From Clostridia bacterium (GTDB lineage: Bacteria > Bacillota > Clostridia > Peptostreptococcales > Acidaminobacteraceae): a stretch of DNA of 64,000 nt. The notes below the pieces were generated by a model. It was not told the origin of the DNA. It did no database searches and worked only from the letters and a program-made list of their open reading frames with translations. The stretch spans positions 62,001-126,000 of the forward strand of contig JAGYOH010000001.1 of NCBI GenBank assembly GCA_018399635.1, given 5' to 3'. Made by a program: the position numbers and the translations under genes. This document shows, piece after piece, positions 18,668 to 26,765 of this stretch (the stretch's first letter is position 1; each line of letters starts with the position of its first letter).

Positions 18668-20368
18668 TTACATTTTCTCAGGCGCCTTGATGCCCACCAG
18701 ATAGAGTCCGTTGGAGAGGGTCTGTCGCACCGCCCTCACCAGGCCGACCCTGGCCCGGGTCAGGGCTTCATCCTCACTCAGAATAGGGTTGTCATGATAG
18801 AAGCGGTTGAATTCCTGGGCCAGATCCACCACGAAACGGCTGATCAGGGAGGGCTCGTACTTGGCCGCCGCCATGGCCACCCGCTGGGGAAACTGGCTCA
18901 AGAGGCGGATGACCTCGGCGCTTCTTTCATCCTTGAGCAGGCCGTAGTCCACCGGCCCGTCAGAAAGCTCTCCGGCCTTCCTCAAGACGGAGCAGGCCCT
19001 GGCATGGGTGTACTGGACATAGGGACCCGTCTCCCCTTCAAAGCTGAGGGTCTTCTCCCAGCTGAAGGTGTAATCCTTGATCCGGCTGTTGCTGAGCTCC
19101 TGGAACACCACGGCGCCGATTCCCACATCCCTGGCCACCTGGTCCTTGTTTTCCAGATCGGGATTCTTGGCTTCAATGATTTCCCTGGTTTTCTCCACGG
19201 CCTTGTTGAGGACATCCTCCAGGAACACGATGTTGCCGCGACGGGTGGAGAGGGATCCCTCCTCCAGGGCCACGGTGCCGAACTCCACATGGACGCAGTC
19301 CTTGGCCCAGTCATAGCCCATGAGCTCGATGATCTTCATCCACTGCTTGAAATGCAGCTGCTGCTGGGCACCCACCACATAGAGATTCTTGACGAAGTCA
19401 TAATGCTCCTTGCGGTAGATGGCCGCGGTGATGTCCCGGGTGATATACAGGGTGGACCCGTCCTTTTTGGTGACCAGGGCCGGCGGCATGCCGTAGTCGG
19501 AAAGATCCACGATCTCCGCTCCCTGGTCCTTTTTGAGAACCCCGGACTCCCGGAGCCGGTCCAGGACCCCGGGCATCATGTCGGAATAGAAACTCTCACC
19601 GGCATAGGAATCGAAGTGGACATCCAGCATGGTGTAGACCCGGTTGAATTCCTTGAGGGATTCCTCCTTGATCCACTGCCAGAGTTGGAAGGCCTCGGGA
19701 TCTTTTTGCTCCAGTTTCAGAAACCACATCCTGGCCTCGTCCTCCATCTCGGGACGGGTTTCGGCCTCTTCGTGGAATCTCACATAAAGCTTGAGGAGTT
19801 CGGGAATGGGATCCTGTTCCACCACCGCCTTCGAACCCCAGAGCTTGAAGGCCACGATCAGCTTTCCGAACTGGGTGCCGTAGTCCCCGAGATGGTTGAT
19901 GCCTACGGTGTCATAACCCAGGAATTGATGGATGCGGTAGAGGGAATTGCCGATCATGGTGGACCGGATATGGCCGATATGGAAGGGCTTGGCGATGTTG
20001 GTCGAGGAAAACTCCACGATCACCTTCTGGTTTTTTCCGATATCGGAGGTGCCGTAGCGATCCCCCCCTGCAAGAATCTCTCCCAGGGTCTCCTCGGCCA
20101 GGAGGGCCTTGTCGATGGTGAAATTCACATAGCCCCCCTCGGCTTCAATCCTTTCAAAGTAAGGGGACTCCTGAAGATTTTCAACCAGTTCCTCGGCGAT
20201 GATTCTGGGGCTTTTCTTGAAGGCCTTGGCCAGTTTGAAGCAGGGAAAAGCCAGATCCCCCATTTGAGAATATTTCGGAATCTCAAAATTGCCATAGATC
20301 TCCCCTTCATCTGAATCCTTGATTCCCGCCTGCATCATTTGAGCCGCAACTGCCTTGAAATCCATCAT
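18668..20368 (-). CDS. argS: arginyl-tRNA synthetase
   Basis: Class I synthetase that charges tRNA-Arg. The HIGH motif appears as FHIGHIRST (about residue 120), and the KMSKS position carries the relaxed STRRGN common in this family. The C-terminal anticodon-binding domain contains the usual YTHARACSVLRKA block. ATG 20368 follows GGAGG by seven bases; the frame is open further upstream but runs into the leader RNA. The length is 566 residues. Expression is controlled by the T-box leader immediately upstream. Confidence 0.96.
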   Translation of the reverse strand: MMDFKAVAAQMMQAGIKDSDEGEIYGNFEIPKYSQMGDLAFPCFKLAKAFKKSPRIIAEELVENLQESPYFERIEAEGGYVNFTIDKALLAEETLGEILAGGDRYGTSDIGKNQKVIVEFSSTNIAKPFHIGHIRSTMIGNSLYRIHQFLGYDTVGINHLGDYGTQFGKLIVAFKLWGSKAVVEQDPIPELLKLYVRFHEEAETRPEMEDEARMWFLKLEQKDPEAFQLWQWIKEESLKEFNRVYTMLDVHFDSYAGESFYSDMMPGVLDRLRESGVLKKDQGAEIVDLSDYGMPPALVTKKDGSTLYITRDITAAIYRKEHYDFVKNLYVVGAQQQLHFKQWMKIIELMGYDWAKDCVHVEFGTVALEEGSLSTRRGNIVFLEDVLNKAVEKTREIIEAKNPDLENKDQVARDVGIGAVVFQELSNSRIKDYTFSWEKTLSFEGETGPYVQYTHARACSVLRKAGELSDGPVDYGLLKDERSAEVIRLLSQFPQRVAMAAAKYEPSLISRFVVDLAQEFNRFYHDNPILSEDEALTRARVGLVRAVRQTLSNGLYLVGIKAPEKM

Positions 20369-20392
20369 CCTGATTCCTCCTTTGATTTTAAA

Positions 20393-20620
20393 TAAAAAAT
20401 GCCCCTTATCTGCTATAAGAGACGAATGAATATCCGCGGTACCACTCTTCTTAGTTTTCACCCACTTGTTTCCCCGATACGGGAGGGAACCCCTCCGCCT
20501 CAAAAGGCTCTTTTCACGGTTTCAGATCCACCGGGCTCCCACCAGTCCCCGACTCGCTTGCGACCTTGTCCATCACCGTGATTTTCCTTCGTCCTCGGCG
20601 TGTGTCAATATCCCTGTCAG
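20393..20620 (-). ncRNA. T-box leader of argS (specifier AGA)
   Basis: The T-box sequence AAGAAGAGTGGTACCGCGG lies at 20434-20452 (minus strand). Stem I can be drawn: CGCC (20597-20600) pairs with GGCG (20496-20499), AAGG with CCTT, and CACGGT with ACCGTG. The bases after ACCGTGAA give AGA followed by G at 20509-20511, an Arg codon in the specifier position. The terminator stem spans 20401-20423 with a T run after it. The -10 candidate TATGAT lies near 20625-20630. Charged tRNA-Arg would terminate, uncharged tRNA would antiterminate. Confidence 0.88.
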
Positions 20621-20639
20621 TTTATCATAGTGAACTACC

Positions 20640-20734
20640 CCCACTTGTAGAAGTGGGAGCTTCCTGGTCAATATCCCTAACGGAACAAGTTTACCCAGGC
20701 TCATAAGGTCGCACCGACCTCGATAGTACCAAAA
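20640..20734 (-). ncRNA. possible omega RNA (reRNA) region of the tnpB remnant
   Basis: In this superfamily the TnpB guide RNA comes from the end of tnpB and the right end of the element. Here the stretch after the tnpB stop holds two small hairpins (AGGTCG/CGACCT at 20706-20720, and the palindrome at 20640-20657). The scaffold looks complete at the right end, but its nuclease is truncated. The location is by family analogy only. Confidence 0.35.
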
Positions 20735-21173
20735 CTATATAGCTAGTTTCAGTAGGTTTTTAGCCGCATTGATATCTCTATCGTGGACTATGCCACACTG
20801 AGGGCATGTCCATTCCCGAAGGGCTAAGTTCTTTACCTCGGGGTTCTTGTAGCCACATTCTGAACACAGTTGGGAACTAGCATAGTTGGCAGGGGCGATC
20901 ACGAGTTCTCTACCATACCACTGAGACTTGTACGCCAACATTTCTCTGAATGTACTCCATGAGACTTCGGATATTGCTTTGGCTGACTTATGATGCTTCA
21001 TCATGTTCTTCACCCTTAGGTCCTCGATCACTATCGCTTGGTTTTCGCGAATGATCTGAGTACTGACCTTTTGTAGAAAATCACGACGTTGGTTGGAAAT
21101 CTTCTCATGCATCTTTGCAACCCTTAGGCGAACTCTAGCTCTGTTTCGACTACCCTTTGTCTTTCGCGAGGCT
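20735..21173 (-). pseudogene. tnpB: TnpB nuclease, C-terminal fragment
   Basis: About 146 codons remain, starting in the conserved basic stretch [23 protein letters not shown]. The second RuvC acidic residue ([11 protein letters not shown]), the four-cysteine zinc finger (CSECG...CPQCG) and the last RuvC aspartate ([12 protein letters not shown]) are all intact. The N-terminal wedge, REC region and first catalytic aspartate are missing. A Met (21112) could start a 125-residue product, but it could not cut DNA. Loss is at the IS30 junction. Confidence 0.85.
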
Positions 21174-21197
21174 GAATTGTAAAATCAAATTGAACTA
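21174..21197 (+). repeat. left inverted repeat of the IS30-family element
   Basis: GAATTG, six variable bases, then CAAATTGAACTA; matches the reverse complement of 22352-22375 at 21 of 24 positions. Confidence 0.85.
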
Positions 21198-21276
21198 AAT
21201 AGAAATCCATAGTGGCTCTAACTGTAATATAATTGTTTCGACGAAAAAACTAAACAATTACAGGTAGGTGCACACT

Positions 21277-22326
21277 ATGGAATACCCTCATGATACACCC
21301 TTAACGAGAAAGAATAAACACCTGAGTCCCTATGAGCGCGGGCAGATCAAACTTCTGTACGACCAGGGACGTACCGCTTATGCCATCGCCAAAATTCTGG
21401 GCCGCGCACAGAACACAATACGCAACGAACTCGCTCGCGGTACAGTCGAGCAAATCAAAGACAAGAAGCATGTGATGATCTACTACCCTGACTCCGGGCA
21501 GAGGGCCTACGAGCGCAGCAAGAAGAGCTGCTGTCCTCGCTACAAGATTCTACAGTGCGAACGCTTCATCAACCATGTGGTCAGTCGGGTGCGATCCAAG
21601 AAGCATTCGCTCGATGCCGTTGTGGGACAAGCGAAGACAAAAAAGTTGTTCCTCGCTGACGAGATGGTCTGCACCAAAACCCTGTACAACTACGTGGAAC
21701 AGGGCCTGTTGCCCATCCGGAACATCGATCTTCCCCTCAAGGTCAGGCGTAAGACCCGATCATCGGGTATCCGCAGAAACAAGCGGATTCTGGGCACCAG
21801 CATCGAAGAACGGCCTTGCCAGGTGAATGACCGAACTGAATTCGGCCACTGGGAAATCGACACGGTGATCGGCATGAAAACCAAGGGAGAAGCGGTGTTG
21901 CTCACCCTGACAGAACGCAAGACTCGGGAAAAGATCATCCGCAAGCTTCCTGAAAAATCCGCCGAAGCGGTCATGGACTCATTGCAGGATCTGGCCCGGA
22001 CAGCAGGAGGTCTGTTCCCGGTTGTGTTCATAAGCATCACGGCAGACAATGGTTCTGAATTCTCGGATCTGGCGCTGCTTGAAGAGCGCTTGGGTCCCAA
22101 GGTATACTTTGCCCACCCGTACCGCTCCGGAGAGCGAGGCACCAACGAGGTGCACAATGGTTTGATTCGTCGCTTCATTCCCAAAGGGAAAAGCCTTTCT
22201 GACTACAGCGCCGCCTCCTTGGAGCGAATCCAACAATGGTGCAATAGTCTTCCCAGAAAGGTCCTGGGTTACCAGACCCCGCACGAAGCTTTTCTGGCAG
22301 AGTTGGCCGCATTATCTTTCGCATGA
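21277..22326 (+). CDS. IS30-family transposase
   Basis: The 349-residue protein has an N-terminal helix-turn-helix (LSPYERGQIKLLYDQGRTAYAIAKILGR type, residues about 14-45) and a DDE integrase core: aspartates in HWEIDTVIG and TADNGSEF and the glutamate in GTNEVHNGLIRRFIPKG. It looks intact. ATG 21277 has AGGTAGG nine bases upstream; a GTG nine bases earlier is an alternative. Confidence 0.92.
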   Translation: MEYPHDTPLTRKNKHLSPYERGQIKLLYDQGRTAYAIAKILGRAQNTIRNELARGTVEQIKDKKHVMIYYPDSGQRAYERSKKSCCPRYKILQCERFINHVVSRVRSKKHSLDAVVGQAKTKKLFLADEMVCTKTLYNYVEQGLLPIRNIDLPLKVRRKTRSSGIRRNKRILGTSIEERPCQVNDRTEFGHWEIDTVIGMKTKGEAVLLTLTERKTREKIIRKLPEKSAEAVMDSLQDLARTAGGLFPVVFISITADNGSEFSDLALLEERLGPKVYFAHPYRSGERGTNEVHNGLIRRFIPKGKSLSDYSAASLERIQQWCNSLPRKVLGYQTPHEAFLAELAALSFA

Positions 22327-22351
22327 ACGAAATATTATGTTACAGGAGCAC

Positions 22352-22375
22352 TAGTTCAATTTGTTATTGCAATTC
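22352..22375 (-). repeat. right inverted repeat of the IS30-family element
   Basis: Complement of the left repeat with three mismatches; it starts 25 bases after the transposase stop codon. Confidence 0.85.
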
Positions 22376-22526
22376 TAGCATATTAAATTTTCACTTTCAA
22401 GATGGCGCAATAAGAATTATAATAATCAGAAGACGACCCCGCCCCGCCTCGGGGGGTCGATGCACCCATCACACAGAAAGGGTAATGACCGGGGTCCACC
22501 CCGCGTTCGTTATACAAGGTGATCCC
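22376..22526 (+). promoter_or_regulatory. spacer upstream of the rhomboid gene with a weak promoter
   Basis: The 151 bases contain a -10 TATAAT (22418-22423) with only a poor -35 (TTTCAA at 22395-22400), then a GC-rich stem CGACCCC/GGGGTCG around 22434-22463 in the expected 5' untranslated region. No T run follows the stem, so it is not a standard terminator. Confidence 0.35.
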
Positions 22527-23321
22527 GTGAAATCGAATCGATCCGTCGCCAATATCCTGGCCATCGTCAATGTGGCGATTTTTGCAATCATTTTCAGTCT
22601 TGACCCCTCCGTCTCCACCTATACCCTTATCGGCTGGGGCGCCAAATCCAACTTCAGCATCGCCGATCTCCAGCTCTTCCGACTGCTGACGCCGATGTTT
22701 CTCCATGTGACCCTCTACCATCTGATCTTCAATACCTTCGCCCTTTACATCATCGGCAATCAGATTGAAGCCCTTCTGGGAAAAAAGAAATTCCTGATCC
22801 TCTATTTCGGCTCCGGCATCCTGGCCACCATGGGTAGCTTCATCAGCAACACCTATGTCTCTGCAGGCGCCTCCGGCGGCATCTTCGGACTCCTCGGAGC
22901 CCATATCTTTCTTTTCATCTACAACAAGGAAAGCTACCGGCGATTCTTCGGCAACGACTTTCTCTTCCTCATCGCCATCAACATCATCTACGGCTTCGCC
23001 AATCCCAACATCGACAATGCCGGCCACCTGTTCGGTCTCATCGGCGGCATCCTGATCAGCTTTCTCATCGGCCGCAGGATTCCCGGTTTCAAGATCAATC
23101 AAAGACTCCTGGCCACCCTGGGCATCGCCCTTCTGGTCTTCGCCTTCGGGATGAGGATCGTGGACTATCGGGATTCCGAGGACTACTATTACTCAAAAAC
23201 CCTTTACCTGATCACCAGGGAGTCCTATGAAGAGGCCTACCTCACCATCGGGGAAGGGGTGGAGAAAATCCCGGAAAGCAAGGCCTTGACGGATCTTTTC
23301 AACGCCTTCGAAGTGCGGTGA
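22527..23321 (+). CDS. rhomboid-family intramembrane serine protease
   Basis: The protein has about six membrane segments. The catalytic serine sits in AGASGGIFGLLGAH (GxSG motif) and the catalytic histidine in NAGHLFGLIGG; HLIFNTFALY supplies the conserved His/Asn of the second helix. A roughly 55-residue soluble tail follows the last span. I choose GTG 22527 (VKSNRSVANILAIVN) because AAGGTG lies just upstream and the open frame further up begins inside the IS30-family end. The length is 264 residues. Confidence 0.9.
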   Translation: MKSNRSVANILAIVNVAIFAIIFSLDPSVSTYTLIGWGAKSNFSIADLQLFRLLTPMFLHVTLYHLIFNTFALYIIGNQIEALLGKKKFLILYFGSGILATMGSFISNTYVSAGASGGIFGLLGAHIFLFIYNKESYRRFFGNDFLFLIAINIIYGFANPNIDNAGHLFGLIGGILISFLIGRRIPGFKINQRLLATLGIALLVFAFGMRIVDYRDSEDYYYSKTLYLITRESYEEAYLTIGEGVEKIPESKALTDLFNAFEVR

Positions 23322-23333
23322 AAAAGGACCCCC

Positions 23334-23756
23334 TCATTCCAAGAGGTCCATTTCAGAACAGAGGTCCAGACCGGCCTCCCTCAGAATCCTGGCGGTGATT
23401 CCCTGCCCCGGGATTTTTTGATGGGAAAAGGTGCCGTCATAGCGGGTGGTCACCCCGCAGGAGGGACTGTTTTCCTTCAGAATCCCCCGGGTGCAGCCTG
23501 ACAGCCTGGCCAGTTTGAGGGTCTCCTCCCCGCCCCTTTCAAAGGCCTCGGTGACCCTGCCGCCGCCTTGGGTGACCACCTGGTCACCAATGATTTCCGA
23601 GGGTTCTCTAGGGGTTGACAGGCCTCCGAGCTGTTCCGGACAGACCGGCACATAGTCCTTGTCCTTGAGAAAATCCACCACGGCCTGATGGTAGTTGTTG
23701 CCGCCGTCATACTTGCAATTGACGCCCAGGAGGCAGCTGCTGACCAGATACCTCAT
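23334..23756 (-). CDS. DUF523 family protein
   Basis: A 140-residue protein starting RYLVSSCLLGVNCKYDGGNN, the signature of DUF523, with further cysteines in SGCTRGILKENSPSCG. The conserved cysteines suggest a metal or cluster site; the function is unknown to me. Its ATG overlaps the mutS2 stop by four bases, placing it last in the pheS-pheT-zapA-mutS2 transcript. Confidence 0.88.
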   Translation of the reverse strand: MRYLVSSCLLGVNCKYDGGNNYHQAVVDFLKDKDYVPVCPEQLGGLSTPREPSEIIGDQVVTQGGGRVTEAFERGGEETLKLARLSGCTRGILKENSPSCGVTTRYDGTFSHQKIPGQGITARILREAGLDLCSEMDLLE

Positions 23757-26110
23757 TTCAACACCACCACCGTGACCCCGATGCCGCCTTCATTGTATTT
23801 GCCGTCCCTCTGGCTTTTCACATGGCGGTGATTCCTCAGAAAGTCCTTCATGCCCTGTCTCAGGACCCCCGTCCCCTTGCCGTGGATGATTTGAACCTCC
23901 TCGAGCCTGGCCATGTAGGCGTCGTCCAGGTACTTGTCCACCGCCATGACGGCTTCGTCCAGGTTCATGCCTCTGAGATCGATCTCCCGCCCGGTCTCCA
24001 GGGCGGCGGTGGCGGTGTATTGGCGTTTCAGAAACTGTTCCTTTTTCTCCTTCTCGAAACTCTGTCTCAGATCCGCCAGGGGGACCTTCATGCTCATGAT
24101 GCCCGCCTGGACCGTCACCTCCCCCTTCTTGTCCACGGGAGACATGACCTCCCCCGTGGTGTCCAGGGACAGAATCCTCACGGTCTGGCCCAGCCTGACG
24201 CTCTTCAAGGGTTCGGAGTCGTCCTCTCTTCTGAGCTTCACCTGGCTGGAAGCGCCGATTTCATCCTTCAACCGGTTCCTGAGGGCCTCGATCCTCTGGT
24301 TGTCCTCCTTGGAAGAAATGGTGATGCCCCGGAGCTCCTTGATGACCTCCTCGGATTCCCTTTTGGCCCTGGTGAGGATGATCTTGGCCTCCTCCCTGGC
24401 CTGCCGCACCACCTTGTCCCGCTTCTCATCAAGGTCCTGACTGCGACGGTTCAATTTTTCAGAGAGTTTCTGGGCCTCGATTTTCAAGGCCATGGCCGCC
24501 GTCCTCTCCTCCTCGGACTCTCTGAGATTCCTCGTGATCTTCTCGAGAATCTCTTCGAATTCTATGCTGTGATGCTCAAGCAGGTCCTTGGCCTTTGAAA
24601 CGATGGTCTCCTCAAGGCCGAGTTTTTTTGAAATCTCAAAGGCGTTGGACTTCCCTGGAATCCCGATGATCAGCCGATAGGTGGGAGCAAGGGTTTTCAG
24701 GTCGAATTCCACCGAGGCATTCTCGAAGCCCTCCGTGGAAAGGGCGTAGTTTTTCAATTCCGAGTAATGGGTGGTGGCCAGGGTCATGGCCCCCTTGTGA
24801 TAAAAACTGTCCAGAAGAGCCATGGCCAGGGCCGCTCCCTCCAGGGGATCGGTCCCCGCCCCGAGCTCATCGAGGAGGACCAGGGAGTCCCCGGTGGCCT
24901 GGTCCATGATCTTGACGATATTGGTCATATGTCCCGAAAAGGTGCTGAGGGACTGCTCGATGCTCTGTTCATCCCCGATATCGGCGTAGACCTTGTCAAA
25001 AATAGGAAAGACCGTCCCGTATCTCGCCGGGACATGGAGCCCTGACTGATACATCAGACTGAGGAGTCCCACGGTCTTCAAGGTCACGGTCTTGCCCCCG
25101 GTGTTGGGTCCCGTGACGATCAGGGACTGATAGTTTTCCCCGATGGCGATATCCAGGGGAACCACTGCCGAAGGGTCCAGGAGGGGATGGCGGCCCTTGA
25201 CGATTTTCAAGCGTCCCTTTTCAGAGAGGGTCGGCTGGATGGCGGAAATCTCCAGAGTGTACTTTCCCTTGGCCAGGAGGGCGTCGAAGGCTGTCAGCAT
25301 CTCGAGGTTTTTCAGAATGCTGTAGGCCTCTGATGCCACCAGGTCAGTGAGCAGGGTCAGAATCCTTTCGATCTCCCTGGCCTCGTCGTTTTTCAGCTGG
25401 TTCAGGGCGTTGTTGAGCTCCACGATGGCCATGGGCTCGATGTAGACCGTCGCCCCCGAGGCGGACTGGTCGTGGACCATGCCCTTGACACTGCCCTTGT
25501 GCTCCGCCTTCACCGGAATGACGAACCGGCCGTTGCGAATGGTCACAATGGCCTCCTGGAGATATTTTGAAGCCTGGGATCCCCGGGTATAGGATTCAAG
25601 TTTCTCCCGGATCGCCGCCTGCTTTTTTTCCATGGTCCTTCGGATGACCCTCAGTTCGTGGCTGGCATCGTCGGCAATCTGGTCCGGCCCCAGGATGGCG
25701 TGGGCGATGGCCTCTTCTATCTCTCTGTGGGGTCTGAGCACCTCTCCCATCCGGGAGATTTTCGGGTATTTTTCACCGGAATCCGGGAGATTGTTGATGA
25801 AAGCGTGGACCCTCCGGGTGGTTCTGAGGCTGTCCCCCACGGCAAGGAGCTGCCCCGGGGACAGCACGGAACCGATCTGGGCCCGCTTGATTTCTCCCCT
25901 GAGGTCGTGAAGGGGACCAAAGGGGAATTCCCCCTTTTCCATCAAAACCGAAACCATCTCCGCGAGCAGGTCCTGCTGGTAGAGAATCTCCCCGGAATCC
26001 CGGGTGGGCCTGAGCCCCATCACCATTTCCCGACCCAGGGCGGACTGGGTCTTGTCGGCAATGCGCTGCACCACCTTGTCAAATTCCAAAACACGCAAAT
26101 CTCTGTCCAT
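23753..26110 (-). CDS. mutS2: MutS2 (Smr-domain endonuclease / ribosome rescue ATPase)
   Basis: MutS2 proteins are ATPases with a C-terminal Smr nuclease domain; they act in recombination control and, in Bacillus, in splitting collided ribosomes. The Walker A is GPNTGGKTVTLKT, the Walker B region LVLLDELGAGTDP, a long coiled coil follows (about 510-620), and the Smr domain ends the protein (LRGMNLDEAVMAVDKYLD, HGKGTGVLRQG). ATG 26110 has AAGG nine bases upstream; a TTG six bases earlier is poorly spaced. The length is 785 residues. Confidence 0.95.
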   Translation of the reverse strand: MDRDLRVLEFDKVVQRIADKTQSALGREMVMGLRPTRDSGEILYQQDLLAEMVSVLMEKGEFPFGPLHDLRGEIKRAQIGSVLSPGQLLAVGDSLRTTRRVHAFINNLPDSGEKYPKISRMGEVLRPHREIEEAIAHAILGPDQIADDASHELRVIRRTMEKKQAAIREKLESYTRGSQASKYLQEAIVTIRNGRFVIPVKAEHKGSVKGMVHDQSASGATVYIEPMAIVELNNALNQLKNDEAREIERILTLLTDLVASEAYSILKNLEMLTAFDALLAKGKYTLEISAIQPTLSEKGRLKIVKGRHPLLDPSAVVPLDIAIGENYQSLIVTGPNTGGKTVTLKTVGLLSLMYQSGLHVPARYGTVFPIFDKVYADIGDEQSIEQSLSTFSGHMTNIVKIMDQATGDSLVLLDELGAGTDPLEGAALAMALLDSFYHKGAMTLATTHYSELKNYALSTEGFENASVEFDLKTLAPTYRLIIGIPGKSNAFEISKKLGLEETIVSKAKDLLEHHSIEFEEILEKITRNLRESEEERTAAMALKIEAQKLSEKLNRRSQDLDEKRDKVVRQAREEAKIILTRAKRESEEVIKELRGITISSKEDNQRIEALRNRLKDEIGASSQVKLRREDDSEPLKSVRLGQTVRILSLDTTGEVMSPVDKKGEVTVQAGIMSMKVPLADLRQSFEKEKKEQFLKRQYTATAALETGREIDLRGMNLDEAVMAVDKYLDDAYMARLEEVQIIHGKGTGVLRQGMKDFLRNHRHVKSQRDGKYNEGGIGVTVVVLK

Positions 26111-26184
26111 CTTCAACAGCCTTTCTGTGACGATTCATTCAAAAGGGATGGTGTCTCCCACCACCCCCTGGGTTCAATTCAGCC

Positions 26185-26748
26185 TCATCGGTTTTCAAAT
26201 TCGTTGATGAAGTTTTCCAGTTCCGTTTTCGCTGCCTGCAGTTCCTCTTCCTTGTCGGTCATTTTTCTCTGGAGATAAAAGATCTTTTCGTTGGCTTCCT
26301 CCAGCAGATCTTCCAGCCGCTTGACGGAATCCGCCTCATCCAGACCGTCAAAGGCCAGTTGCTCCAGGGGGGATTCCCCCTCCGAGGCCTCTTGAATCTG
26401 CTGCTCCTGCCTGGCGTTCTCCTCACGCAGGGCGGCGATCTGGGCCTTCAATTCCCCGGTGTGGTTTCGAAGGCCGTCGATTTCAACCCTTTGATGCCTC
26501 ACCGTTTCCTGCAGGGTTTCGAGAACCCCGGTGTGGTCCTCAGCCTTCTGATGTGCCTGCTCATGAGCAATCTGCAGCGCAGCAAGGACCGCACCCATGG
26601 TGGCGGTGAGTCCGGGGGCCTTTTTTCTGATGGTTCGGATCCGCTCATCCACGCGCTCGGCGGTTCTGGTCACCTTCAGTTCATCCTCATCGGTGTTCAC
26701 GGTATAGGTGTTTCCGTCGATGACGATTTTGAGCTTTCTCTGTATCAC
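26185..26748 (-). CDS. zapA: cell division protein ZapA with long coiled-coil tail
   Basis: ZapA tethers FtsZ filaments at midcell. The N-terminal 90 residues match the ZapA domain (KLKIVIDGNTYTVNTDEDE, then the helix VDERIRTIRKKAPGLTATMGAVLAALQIAHE). The rest, up to residue 187, is a glutamate- and glutamine-rich coiled coil, longer than the roughly 85-100 residues of many ZapA proteins. The start is GTG 26748 with GGAGG seven bases upstream. It lies between pheT and mutS2 and should respond to the Phe T-box. Confidence 0.85.
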   Translation of the reverse strand: MIQRKLKIVIDGNTYTVNTDEDELKVTRTAERVDERIRTIRKKAPGLTATMGAVLAALQIAHEQAHQKAEDHTGVLETLQETVRHQRVEIDGLRNHTGELKAQIAALREENARQEQQIQEASEGESPLEQLAFDGLDEADSVKRLEDLLEEANEKIFYLQRKMTDKEEELQAAKTELENFINEFENR

Positions 26749-26765
26749 TGCGATCCCTCCCGTAT

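Larger units (their letters stand above)
20630..21173 (-). mobile_element. remnant of an IS200/IS605-type element (right end and 3' part of tnpB)
   Basis: The right end carries a small imperfect palindrome (CCCACTT gtag AAGTGGG, 20640-20657) near the terminal GTAGTTCAC-like sequence typical of this superfamily. The tnpB 3' part follows. The left end and the 5' part of tnpB are missing: the frame is cut at the left inverted repeat of the IS30-family element at 21174 and does not resume beyond that element. Immobile in cis. Confidence 0.75.
21174..22375 (+). mobile_element. IS30-family insertion sequence, complete
   Basis: The 1202-bp element is bounded by 24-base inverted repeats (21174-21197 and 22352-22375) with 21 of 24 matches, beginning GAATTG and ending CAAATTGAACTA. 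It holds a single intact transposase gene. No matching target duplication of the usual 2-3 bases is visible at the two junctions (GCT on the left, TAG on the right), which fits a rearrangement after insertion. Confidence 0.85.

Noticed and set aside
21113-21173. An independent small gene upstream of the tnpB fragment
   Set aside because: The same frame continues the conserved TnpB text and has no start signal; it is simply more of the broken tnpB.
22434-22463. Terminator at the GC-rich stem before the rhomboid gene
   Set aside because: No run of Ts follows on either strand.
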